Shown here piece after piece: positions 43,625-51,158 of a stretch of 64,000 nucleotides of DNA. The stretch covers positions 186,001-250,000 of the forward strand of contig NZ_JAGEPF010000013.1 of the NCBI RefSeq assembly GCF_017573465.1. Reading direction: 5' to 3'. Source of the DNA: Actinomadura violacea. Its GTDB lineage: Bacteria; Actinomycetota; Actinomycetes; Streptosporangiales; Streptosporangiaceae. Position 1 is the first letter of the stretch. Each line of letters starts with the position of its first letter. The notes under the pieces are model-generated. The model had not been told where the DNA came from, searched no databases, and worked only from the letters and a program-made list of their open reading frames with translations. The position numbers and the translations under genes are program-made.

Positions 43625-44638
43625 ATGGAACTCCAGCGCAGCGACCCCTCCGAACCCGGCTTCGCGCGGCGCAGGTGCGGCAGGGGCTTCACCTACCTCG
43701 GCCCCGACGGCCGCGCCCTGGCGGACCCCGCCGAACGCGCCCGGATCCGCGCCCTCGTCATCCCGCCCGCCTGGCGGGACGTGTGGATCTGCCCCGACGC
43801 CGACGGCCACATCCAGGCGATGGGCACCGACGCCGCCGGCCGCCGCCAGTACCTGTACCACGAGGCGTGGCGCGAGCAGCGCGACCGCGAGAAGCACGAC
43901 CACGTCCTCGACCTGGCCGAACGGCTGCCGGACGTCCGCGACACGCTCGCCGGGCACCTCGCCGGGCGCGGCCACCGCCGCGACCGCGTGCTGTCCGCCG
44001 CCGTCCGCCTCATCGACCTCGGGTTCTTCCGGATCGGCAGCGAGGAGTACGCCGCGGAGAACGGCACGTTCGGGCTCGCCACCGTCCTGCGCGAGCACGT
44101 CACCTGCCGGCGGGGAGAGGTCGCCTTCGACTACCCGGCGAAGGGCTCGAAGGACCGGTACCAGTCCGTCGCCGAGGAGAACGTCTGCAAGGTCGTCACC
44201 GGCCTCAAGCGCCGCAAGGACGACTCGCCCGAACTCCTCGCCTACCGGACGCGCACCGGCTGGCACGACGTCACCGCCTCCGACATCAACGCCTTCATCC
44301 GCGAGGTGACCGGCGGCGACTTCACCGCCAAGGACTTCCGCACCTGGCACGCCACCGTCCTCGCCGCCGTCGGCCTCGCCGTCTCCACCCGCGCCGGCAC
44401 CGGCGAGACCGCCCGCCGCAAGGCCGTCGTCCGCGTCGTCAAGGAGGTCTCCGCCTACCTCGGCAACACCCCGGCCGTCGCCCGCGCCTCCTACATCGAC
44501 CCGCGCATCATCTCCCTCTACGAGGACGGCCGCACGATCGCGCCCGCGCTCAGCAAACTCGGCGTGGACGCCTCCCCCGGCGAACTCGCCACCCAGGGGC
44601 CCGTCGAGCAGGCCGTCATCGATCTCCTCAGATCCTGA
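43625..44638 (+). CDS. DNA topoisomerase IB
   Basis: The 337-residue enzyme matches bacterial (poxvirus-like) type IB topoisomerases: FTYLGPDGRALADPAERARIRAL, VIPPAWRDVWICPDADGHIQAMGTDAAGRRQY, the KDFRTWHATVLAA active-site Arg/His region, and the catalytic Tyr in ASYIDPRI. It relaxes supercoils by a 3'-phosphotyrosine intermediate. In many actinobacteria these accompany stress or DNA-repair genes. Confidence 0.93.
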   Translation: MELQRSDPSEPGFARRRCGRGFTYLGPDGRALADPAERARIRALVIPPAWRDVWICPDADGHIQAMGTDAAGRRQYLYHEAWREQRDREKHDHVLDLAERLPDVRDTLAGHLAGRGHRRDRVLSAAVRLIDLGFFRIGSEEYAAENGTFGLATVLREHVTCRRGEVAFDYPAKGSKDRYQSVAEENVCKVVTGLKRRKDDSPELLAYRTRTGWHDVTASDINAFIREVTGGDFTAKDFRTWHATVLAAVGLAVSTRAGTGETARRKAVVRVVKEVSAYLGNTPAVARASYIDPRIISLYEDGRTIAPALSKLGVDASPGELATQGPVEQAVIDLLRS

Positions 44639-44643
44639 CCCCG

Positions 44644-44781
44644 CTCATCACAGCCGCTTATCACAGCCGCTCACGACCGGGCGCTCACGACCGGGCGCTC
44701 ACCACCGGGCGCTCACCACCAGCCGTTCATCACCAGGCGTTCATCACCAGGCGTTCATCACCAGGCGTTCATCACCAGGCG
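44644..44781. repeat. Degenerate 14-base tandem array between convergent genes
   Basis: Ten units of 13-14 bases lie in a row. The first two are 13 bases (CTCATCACAGCCG type), the middle four are CTCACGACCGGGCG-like, and the last four are identical TTCATCACCAGGCG. The gradient from diverged to identical units implies growth at the right end. The last unit supplies the TCA stop of the minus-strand phosphoesterase. Confidence 0.9.
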
Positions 44782-45542
44782 GAGACGCGCTCCTCGGCAC
44801 GTCCCGCTCCTGCCGCGCCGGCCGCCTCCGCTGCGTCCAGGCAGTAGAGGGCGTAGGCGTGCTGGATCACCGGGAGCGCGACGTTCCGGACCCGGACGCC
44901 GCCCTGCGTCATCCCCTTCTCCGTGCCCTTGTGCGCGTGCCCGTGGATCGCCAGCGCGGGGCCCGCCGCGTCGATCGCCTCCCCCATCAGGTAGCTGCCG
45001 AGGAACGGGTAGATCTCCGGCGGCTCGCCTTCGAGCGTGTCCTCGGCCGGCGCGTAGTGCGTCAGGCTCACCAGCACGTCCGCGTCCAGCTCCAGCAGCG
45101 CCGTGCCGAGCCGATCGGCGAACGACTTGGTGTGCCGCACGAACGCCTTCATCTCCGGCTCGCCGAAATCGCTCGCGCACCTGCCCTCGAACCCGCCGCC
45201 GAACCCCTTGCCGCCCGCGACGCCCAGCCGCATCCCGTCGCACTCCACGACCGTCCCACCGCCCTCCAGGACGGTCACGCCCGCGTCCCGCAGGACCTCG
45301 CAGATCCCGTCCTCCTGGTCGGAGTGGTAGTCGTGGTTGCCCAGCACCGCGACCACCGGGACGCCGAGGTCCCGCAGCTCACCGGCCGCGACCAGGCCCT
45401 CCTCGACCGTCCCGTGCCTGGTCAGGTCGCCCGCGACGAGGAAGACGTCCGCCTGCCGGGCCAGCTGCCCGAGCCGCGCCCGGTACGTCCCGGCCATGTC
45501 GGCCCCCACGTGCAGGTCCCCGGCCGCCGCCACACGGATCAT
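44772..45542 (-). CDS. Calcineurin-like metallophosphoesterase
   Basis: The 256-residue protein has the metal motifs AAGDLHVGA, VAGDLTRHG, LGNHDYHSD and AIHGHAHKG. It may be a phosphodiesterase; substrate unknown. Its stop codon falls in the last unit of a tandem repeat. Its start overlaps the BON-domain gene by four bases. Confidence 0.88.
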   Translation of the reverse strand: MIRVAAAGDLHVGADMAGTYRARLGQLARQADVFLVAGDLTRHGTVEEGLVAAGELRDLGVPVVAVLGNHDYHSDQEDGICEVLRDAGVTVLEGGGTVVECDGMRLGVAGGKGFGGGFEGRCASDFGEPEMKAFVRHTKSFADRLGTALLELDADVLVSLTHYAPAEDTLEGEPPEIYPFLGSYLMGEAIDAAGPALAIHGHAHKGTEKGMTQGGVRVRNVALPVIQHAYALYCLDAAEAAGAAGAGRAEERVSAW

Positions 45543-45775
45543 GACAGCCTCTCCTCCCCGTCGGGCTCCGGCACCGCGACGACGTGCACCTCGTTGCAGA
45601 TCTCGTGCCCCTCCGCGGCCACCCGGGCGGCGTCCTCGACCTCCCGGCGCTGCTCCTCGCTGGCCACCTCGCCGCGCAGATGCACCACCCTCCCCCGCAC
45701 GTCCACGCGGATGCCGAGCTCGTGCGCCCGCGCGGCGAGCGTCTCCTGGATGTGCGCCGGCAGGTACTCGGTCAC
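45539..45775 (-). CDS. BON-domain protein
   Basis: The 78-residue cytoplasmic protein is essentially one BON domain (VRGRVVHLRGEVASEEQRREVEDAARVA...NEVHVV), the fold found in OsmY and thought to touch phospholipids. It overlaps neighbours by four bases on both sides, so it is translated as part of the three-gene operon. Confidence 0.8.
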   Translation of the reverse strand: MTEYLPAHIQETLAARAHELGIRVDVRGRVVHLRGEVASEEQRREVEDAARVAAEGHEICNEVHVVAVPEPDGEERLS

Positions 45776-46470
45776 GGCACGCCCCCTTCGATCACGCCGA
45801 GCCGGGACAGCAGGGTCAGGAACGCGTACGCGTACGGCGACTCCGCCGTCTCCTCGGCCACGTGGCGCCAGTCGACCTGCTCGCGCAGCGACCGGCTCAC
45901 ATGCAGGAACCCGCTGAAGTCGCAGGCCGTCTCGCTGAACGCCAGCACCCGCATGACCACCAGGTCGGTCGCCGGCAGCACCGGCATGTAGACCGCCCCG
46001 ACGGCCATCTCGGTGGCCCGGCCGAGCAGCGCGCCGTCCACCGGACGGCCCGACGGCGTGTGGATCAGGTCGATGAGGTGCTCCCCGTCGAAGACCTTGG
46101 TGAGCCAGTTCTCCGGGCTGTCCAGGTGCCCCATGCCCGCCCCGGCGAGCGCGGCCAGCGCGTCCTCGACGTCGCGCTCCCGGACGACGAAGTCCACATC
46201 GTGCGTCGACACCGCCGCGCCGTGTGCGTACGCCGCGAACCCGCCCGCCAGCGCGTACTCGATCCCCGCGTCCCGCAGCGCGGCGGCGGCCCGCTTGAGG
46301 CTCAGCAGCAGCCCGTCCCCGGCTCCGCCCGGGCCCGGCGACCCGCTGCCCCGCACGACGCCGAGATTCGGCACGCTCGCGGCGCGCCTCGTCCCGGCCT
46401 GCACATCCCCCACGCGAATCCCCTGGTTCCTAGCACTCACCGCGCCGGTACCCAAGTTTCCCCAGCTCAT
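45772..46470 (-). CDS. Nucleotidyltransferase-fold protein
   Basis: The 232-residue protein has the minimal nucleotidyltransferase core (YALAGGFAAYAHGAAVSTHDVDFVVRE), with the GG and D-x-D metal residues, like AbiEii/MNT-type proteins. The N-terminal 55 residues are low-complexity, so the true start may be further in. It could modify a small molecule or RNA; with a phosphoesterase in the same operon, addition and removal of nucleotides is possible but unproven. Confidence 0.7.
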   Translation of the reverse strand: MSWGNLGTGAVSARNQGIRVGDVQAGTRRAASVPNLGVVRGSGSPGPGGAGDGLLLSLKRAAAALRDAGIEYALAGGFAAYAHGAAVSTHDVDFVVRERDVEDALAALAGAGMGHLDSPENWLTKVFDGEHLIDLIHTPSGRPVDGALLGRATEMAVGAVYMPVLPATDLVVMRVLAFSETACDFSGFLHVSRSLREQVDWRHVAEETAESPYAYAFLTLLSRLGVIEGGVP

Positions 46471-46586
46471 ACCCCTGCCCGCCTCTTGCCCGCCCCCGCC
46501 GCCCGCAGCGGCCGGCCATGCCTCTCACGGCAGGGCCGCTCCAACCGCCGGCCGCTGCGGGGGTGCGGTGGGCGGGGTGGGGCGGG

Positions 46587-46982
46587 TCAGCAGTCGACGA
46601 GTTCCGGGGACTGGTTCAGGAGCTGGGCGCGGGGCGAGACGAACCGCGCGTGGCGATCGGCGGCACCGGCGGCGCCGAGGTCGAACGCGGCGACGCGGTG
46701 GCAGTTCTGGAACGCGAGCCGGACACCGAAGTGCCGTTCGAGGGCACCGCGCATCGCGTCACTGGCCAGGACGCGCAGCAACTCGCCGCGCGCCCGCTCG
46801 TCCGGCGGCGGGGTCCGGTTGTCGGCGAACCCGTCACCGCCCTCGCGCATCCGGGCGACGACGCCGCTGACGACCTCCCAGGCGTAGGGCAGCGAGTCGC
46901 GGACGCACGCGACGAACGAGGCGTCGTCCACCTCCCCCCGCATCGCCTTCTCCAGCAGCCGGTCGTCGACGGTCAAGGACAT
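46587..46982 (-). CDS. Conserved actinobacterial hypothetical protein behind a Zur-type box
   Basis: The 131-residue protein (MSLTVDDRLLEKAMRGEVDDASFVACVRDSLPYAW...) has a helical N-terminal half, PPPDERARGELLRVLASDAMRGALERHFGV in the middle, and ends SPELVDC. The ATG at 46982 has GGAAGGGAG upstream. I know this family only as an uncharacterised actinobacterial protein. The adjacent metal-regulator box suggests a link to zinc or iron. Confidence 0.7.
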   Translation of the reverse strand: MSLTVDDRLLEKAMRGEVDDASFVACVRDSLPYAWEVVSGVVARMREGGDGFADNRTPPPDERARGELLRVLASDAMRGALERHFGVRLAFQNCHRVAAFDLGAAGAADRHARFVSPRAQLLNQSPELVDC

Positions 46983-47028
46983 GGCCGTGCTCCCTTCCTC
47001 CATGGTGCGGACGGATTCAGGGTCGCAC

Positions 47029-47046
47029 GAAAACGATTATCATTCC
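47029..47046. promoter_or_regulatory. Fur/Zur-family operator
   Basis: GAAAACGATTATCATTCC contains AACGATTATCATT, a near-palindrome typical of Zur and Fur sites in actinobacteria. It is 47 bases before the start of the conserved hypothetical gene. Confidence 0.6.
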
Positions 47047-47059
47047 AGCGCGCGGCCGG

Positions 47060-47129
47060 ATTCAGCGCACCGGGTCCAGCGCACCGGGTCCAGCGCACCG
47101 GACTCAGCGCGCCAGGTTCAGCGCGCCGG
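47060..47129. repeat. 14-base tandem array running into the GH1 stop codon
   Basis: Five 14-base units (ATTCAGCGCACCGG, two GTCCAGCGCACCGG, ACTCAGCGCGCCAG, GTTCAGCGCGCCGG). The TCA of the last unit is the stop codon of the GH1 gene. Unit length matches the array at 44.7 kb. Confidence 0.85.
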
Positions 47130-48503
47130 GGCGGCGTAGGCGGCGGGCGGGGTCGGGGTGGTGCCGAAGCAGGTGGCGACCGGGTCCTCGACCGAGCACC
47201 AGGCCGGGCGCCGGACCGGCACGTATCCGGCCGGGACCCCGCGGTTCGCGATGATCGAGCGGTAGGTCGCGACGGCGTCGGTCGGCCGGCGGGCCAGAGA
47301 CGGGTCGGTCAGCGCGTCCACCGTGTAGAGGCCGAAGCGCGGCCGGTAGCTGCCCCATTCGTAGTTGTCGGTGAGGCTCCAGTAGTTGTAGCCGATCACC
47401 TTGACCCCGTCGGCCATCGCCCGCTGCACCCAGTAGACGTGGTCGCGGAGATGCTCGCTGCGGGTGTAGCCGTCCGGGCGCGGCTTGCCGTTGTCGGTCG
47501 ACATGCCGTTCTCGACCACGTACACCGGCAGCTTCGGCAGCCGCCGCTGGTAGCTCTTGAGGACGTAGTACAGGCCCTCCGGCTCCGGGTCGATCTTCCA
47601 GAACTCGCCGGTCGCCGCGTAGGCGGCGGTGAGGTTCTGCGCACTGGCGCCGTAGTAGTAGTCGATGCCGATGAAGTCGAGCTTGTCCGTCACGTCGTTG
47701 AACAGGGCGGCGTCGAAGATGCCGTTCAGCGCCGTCCCGTAGGCGACGTTCGTGGAGACCGGGGCGCCCGGGTCGATCTTGTGGATCATGTCGTAGGCGG
47801 CGCGGTGGGTCCTGGTGAGCGCGGTCCGCATGGCGGCGAGCTGCCCGAGGTTCATCGGCCGCATGGTCAGCTCTTTGAACATGTAGGCGCTGGCCTCGTT
47901 GAAGGTGATCCAGAGGACGCCCTGGTGCTTGTAGCGGTTCACGATGAACCGGGCGTTGCGCAGCCAGTCCGCCTGGGTCTTCGGGTCGTCCCAGGCGCCC
48001 TGGTCGGCCACCCATCCCGGGTACACCCAGTGGTCCAGCGTGATCATCGGCCGCATGCCGGCGGCGCGGATCCGCCGGATGAGGTCGTCGTAGTAGGCGA
48101 TCGCCTTGGGGTCGCGGACGCCCCGCTTGGGCTCGATCCTGGCCCACTCGATCGAGGTGCGGAACACCTTCACGCCGAGCTTGCGCGCGAGCTCCACGTC
48201 GCCCGGGTAGCGGTGCAGGAAGTCGACGGAGTTCTTGTACGGGTCGCTGATCCCCGGCGCCTTGCGCTTGATGTAGCGCGTCCAGTTGCTGTCGGGGAAG
48301 GAGCCCTCGCCCTGGAAGCCGGACGTGGCGACGCCCCAGAGGAATCCGGGCGGGAACTTGGCCGTCTTCGGGGCGGACGCGGCGGGAGCGGTACGGGCTT
48401 GGGCGGTGGGCGAGACGGTCACCGTCAGGGCGACCGAGAGGGCGAGAGCGGGGAGAGCGGGGAGCACGCGCGCGAGGCGCGTTCTGCCGGACCTGCGGAA
48501 CAC
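47118..48503 (-). CDS. Secreted family 1 glycoside hydrolase (beta-glucosidase type)
   Basis: The 461-residue protein has a signal peptide and a GH1 barrel: FLWGVATSGFQGEG at the start, acid/base Glu in WITFNEA (usually TFNEP), and nucleophile Glu in YVVENGM. The GTG at 48503 is used because GGAGGGAG lies just upstream; an in-frame GTG six codons earlier would overlap that site. It should cleave beta-glycosides outside the cell. Confidence 0.88.
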   Translation of the reverse strand: MFRRSGRTRLARVLPALPALALSVALTVTVSPTAQARTAPAASAPKTAKFPPGFLWGVATSGFQGEGSFPDSNWTRYIKRKAPGISDPYKNSVDFLHRYPGDVELARKLGVKVFRTSIEWARIEPKRGVRDPKAIAYYDDLIRRIRAAGMRPMITLDHWVYPGWVADQGAWDDPKTQADWLRNARFIVNRYKHQGVLWITFNEASAYMFKELTMRPMNLGQLAAMRTALTRTHRAAYDMIHKIDPGAPVSTNVAYGTALNGIFDAALFNDVTDKLDFIGIDYYYGASAQNLTAAYAATGEFWKIDPEPEGLYYVLKSYQRRLPKLPVYVVENGMSTDNGKPRPDGYTRSEHLRDHVYWVQRAMADGVKVIGYNYWSLTDNYEWGSYRPRFGLYTVDALTDPSLARRPTDAVATYRSIIANRGVPAGYVPVRRPAWCSVEDPVATCFGTTPTPPAAYAAPAR

Positions 48504-48818
48504 GGGACTCCCTCCGGGCACCGGACATGAATCTCCCTCGGACTACAGGGCCGGGAGGGGCGGGAGTCAATCCCCGGCAGCTGGCCGGATCCGGCAACGC
48601 AGCGTCCTCGATCCGCCACACATTGGTGGGAGGTGATGCAACTAACACAATTCCGACCATTGATCGTTCTCCTTCCGGATGACGGAAACCGCCCTCGGAT
48701 CCGGCGGCCACTCCAGTCGAGCACCGCCGTCCGGAGACCGGAAGTGGAACCGCGTTCTGTGGATAACCAGGTCCCGAGACGCCCGTCCAGAACGGCTGTT
48801 CACCCGCGTTTTCGCAGG
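48504..48818. other. Intergenic region, no gene seen
   Basis: About 315 bases of less GC-rich DNA lie upstream of the GH1 gene, with short palindromic and AT-rich stretches but no supported ORF. It should hold the GH1 promoter. Confidence 0.6.
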
Positions 48819-48836
48819 TTGTGACCCACTTCACAA
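48819..48836. promoter_or_regulatory. CRP-type operator
   Basis: TTGTGACCCACTTCACAA is a perfect TGTGA-N6-TCACA palindrome, the classic CRP consensus also used by actinobacterial Crp/GlxR. It lies about 445 bases before the NlpC/P60 gene and could drive its long leader; in mycobacteria CRP controls cell-wall hydrolase genes such as rpfA. Confidence 0.7.
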
Positions 48837-48929
48837 TTTTCCGAAAATGATCTCGATTTGCGCAGGCCGCACCACGGTCGCCCCTTCCGTCGCGTCCGTC
48901 CGGGAAGGTTCGTGATCTACCTGAGATTT

Positions 48930-49280
48930 GCCTGAGCCGCTGGAGTCTGGCTACGTTCCTGCCCGGTTCATGCGGCACGACGGGCCGCTCGGACAACAGA
49001 ACACGCAACCGACGCGCGGCACGCGGCACGCGTCCGGTCTCTCGCCAGGGGCCGGCACCGTCCGCCAGGACGCCCATGCGGCGCCGCCGAACGAGCACGC
49101 CCGCGTCGATCGCCTCATCCGTGCAGACGAGAAGCACGGAGCCGGCAGCGGCCCCGGCCGCGGCGCCCTCCCATGGCGCCGCGCGCACCGGACGGCCGCG
49201 GCGCATCCCGAATCCCTGAGCGTTCACGCGCGGGGGTGACGGCTGCCCGGTAGGCACCAACCGCGAGGTCTGGAGTCATC
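48930..49280 (+). other. Long untranslated leader of the NlpC/P60 gene
   Basis: About 350 bases without a convincing ORF precede the hydrolase. In actinobacteria such genes often carry a c-di-AMP (ydaO) riboswitch. Here only the 3' end weakly resembles that class (CCGAATCC, then GACGGCTGCCCGGTAGGC near the ribosome site); the central conserved core was not found. Confidence 0.25.
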
Positions 49281-49868
49281 CTGCATACCCCCCGAAACCC
49301 CCTGAAGACCAGCATCACCGCTGGTGGCCTCATCCTCACGACGACCGCGGCGCTCGGAGCCACGCTCCTGACCGCGGGTCCTGCGGGAGCCGCCACGAAC
49401 GCACCACAGCGCACCGCGCTCGCGGCGTTGGCCACCAAGGCGACGACCAGCAAGGCGACGGCCACCAAGACCGTGGCGACCCAGTCCCGTGCCGCCAAGC
49501 AGAACAAGCGCGCGACCGCCGCCGTCAAGTACGCCTACAAGCAGATCGGCGACCCGTACCGCTACGGCGGTTCGGGACCGGGCTCGTGGGACTGCTCAGG
49601 TCTGGCACAGGGATCCTGGCGCAAGGCCGGAGTGAAGCTTCCGCGCACGACCCAGCAGATCTACCGCGCGGTGAAGCACAAGGTCTCCTGGAAGGGCGCC
49701 AAGGCGGGCGACCTGCTCTTCTTCTACAGCGGCCGTACGCACGTCGGCATCTACGTGGGCCACGGCTACATGATTCACGCACCCCACTCGGGCTCGCACG
49801 TTAAGAAGATCAAGCTGACCCACTACTACAAGAGCCAGTTCAACGGCGGCGTCCGCCCCGGCTACTGA
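49281..49868 (+). CDS. Secreted NlpC/P60 cell-wall peptidase
   Basis: The 195-residue protein has a signal peptide (about 40 residues, ending GPAGAA) and a C-terminal NlpC/P60 domain with catalytic Cys in WDCSGLAQ, His in GRTHVGIYVG and the polar residue in HAPHSG. It cuts peptide links in peptidoglycan. No ATG, GTG or TTG lies upstream of the signal peptide in this frame. A CTG at 49281 with GGAG five bases before it gives a complete export signal; the first standard start, TTG at 49428, would lose the signal. Confidence 0.75.
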   Translation: MHTPRNPLKTSITAGGLILTTTAALGATLLTAGPAGAATNAPQRTALAALATKATTSKATATKTVATQSRAAKQNKRATAAVKYAYKQIGDPYRYGGSGPGSWDCSGLAQGSWRKAGVKLPRTTQQIYRAVKHKVSWKGAKAGDLLFFYSGRTHVGIYVGHGYMIHAPHSGSHVKKIKLTHYYKSQFNGGVRPGY

Positions 49869-49883
49869 CCCGCCCACAGACGA

Positions 49884-49968
49884 ACGCAGGCGGACACAGC
49901 GACGCCTGCGTGAAGGCGGCACGCACAGGCGAGGGCCCCGTACCGGACGTCACCGGCGCGGGGCCCTC
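49884..49968. terminator. Double hairpin terminator between convergent genes
   Basis: ACGCAGGCG pairs with CGCCTGCGT (49884-49892, 49903-49911), and GAGGGCCCCG pairs with CGGGGCCCTC (49931-49940, 49959-49968). Confidence 0.75.
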
Positions 49969-49983
49969 GGCCTTGAGTGCCGC

Positions 49984-51057
49984 CTAGGACAGCACCGGGT
50001 AGTCGGTGTAGCCGCGGTGGTCGCCGCCGTAGAAGGCGGCACGGTCGGCCTCGTTGTACGGGCCACCGGCCTTGATGCGGGCGGGCAGGTCCGGGTTGGC
50101 GAGCCACAGTTCGGCGAAAGCGACCGCGTCGGCGACGCCCTCCCGCAGCGCTTCCACACCGTCCTCCGGCTTGGACGGGAACGACGCCGGCGTCGGGTGG
50201 GGGTTGAGGATGAGCGTGCCGGGCCAGGCGGCACGGATCCGGCGCGTCTGCTCCCGGTCGCCCAGTTCCATGATGTGCAGGTAGGCGAGCCCCATAGGCG
50301 CCAGTGCCGCCACGAGCGCGTCGTACAGTTCGCCGGTGTCGCTCTCGCTGATGCCGTTGGCGGGGCTACCCGGCGACACTCGGAAGCCGACTCGTTCCGG
50401 TCCGATCGCGTCCGCGGTCGCCTTCGCCACCTCGACGGCGAAGCGGATGCGGTTCTCGATAGTGCCGCCGTAGGCGTCGGTCCGCTTGTTACTGCCGTCC
50501 GCCAGGAACTGCTGGATGAGGTAGCCGTTGGCGCCGTGCAGTTCCACGCCGTCGAAACCGGCGGCGATGGCGTTGCGCGCCGCCGCGGCGAAGTCGGCGA
50601 CCGCCTCGGCGATGTCCTCCAGGGTCATCTCACGAGGCTCGGGGTGCTCCAGCATGCCCTCCGGCGACCACATCTGCTCGCCCGTCGCGATCGGGGACGG
50701 CCCCACGGGCAGCCCGCCGTCCGGGTAGAGGGAGGGGTGCCCGACGCGTCCCGTGTGCATGAGCTGCGCGAAGATGACGCCGCCCTCCGCGTGCACGGCG
50801 TCGGTGACCGTCCGCCACGCTTCCACTTGCTCGTCGCTGTGCAGTCCCGGCGTCCAGACATAGCCCTGGCCCCGCACGCTGGGCTGCGTCCCCTCGGTGA
50901 TGATGAGGCCCGCGCCGGCCCGCTGCGCGTAGTACTCGGCCTGCAGCGCGGTCACCTTGCCGTCGTGGACGGCCCTGCTGCGCGTCATCGGGGCCATCAC
51001 CAACCGGTTCGACAGCTCCAGCTTCCCGGCCGACAGCTCCTCGAACAGTTCGTCCAT
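49984..51057 (-). CDS. Old yellow enzyme family alkene reductase
   Basis: The 357-residue flavoprotein shows NRLVMAPMTRSRA, GLIITEGTQPS, AGFDGVELHGANGYLIQQFL and GPERVGFRVSPGSPANGISE, all typical of NemA/OYE enzymes that reduce activated C=C bonds with NADPH. It is divergent from a LuxR regulator, which may control it. Confidence 0.92.
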   Translation of the reverse strand: MDELFEELSAGKLELSNRLVMAPMTRSRAVHDGKVTALQAEYYAQRAGAGLIITEGTQPSVRGQGYVWTPGLHSDEQVEAWRTVTDAVHAEGGVIFAQLMHTGRVGHPSLYPDGGLPVGPSPIATGEQMWSPEGMLEHPEPREMTLEDIAEAVADFAAAARNAIAAGFDGVELHGANGYLIQQFLADGSNKRTDAYGGTIENRIRFAVEVAKATADAIGPERVGFRVSPGSPANGISESDTGELYDALVAALAPMGLAYLHIMELGDREQTRRIRAAWPGTLILNPHPTPASFPSKPEDGVEALREGVADAVAFAELWLANPDLPARIKAGGPYNEADRAAFYGGDHRGYTDYPVLS

Positions 51058-51158
51058 GACGTCCTCCTAGTGGCGTTCTCGCTGGTGAAGAAGCTACGAG
51101 CGGGGAGGTGCACGGCGAATCAGTAAGGTTTCGGTAGTACGCCCCGTACTTTGGATTC

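Noticed and set aside
44644..44781. CRISPR array
   Set aside because: Units are 13-14 bases and directly adjacent with no spacers, and no cas genes are present.
48928..49239. 103-codon ORF in the NlpC/P60 leader
   Set aside because: Composition is Arg/Pro/His-rich with no ribosome site; more likely untranslated leader.
48930..49280. Firm c-di-AMP (ydaO) riboswitch call
   Set aside because: Only the 3' edge resembles the class; the conserved central motifs were not found, so it is kept as an untranslated leader with low confidence.
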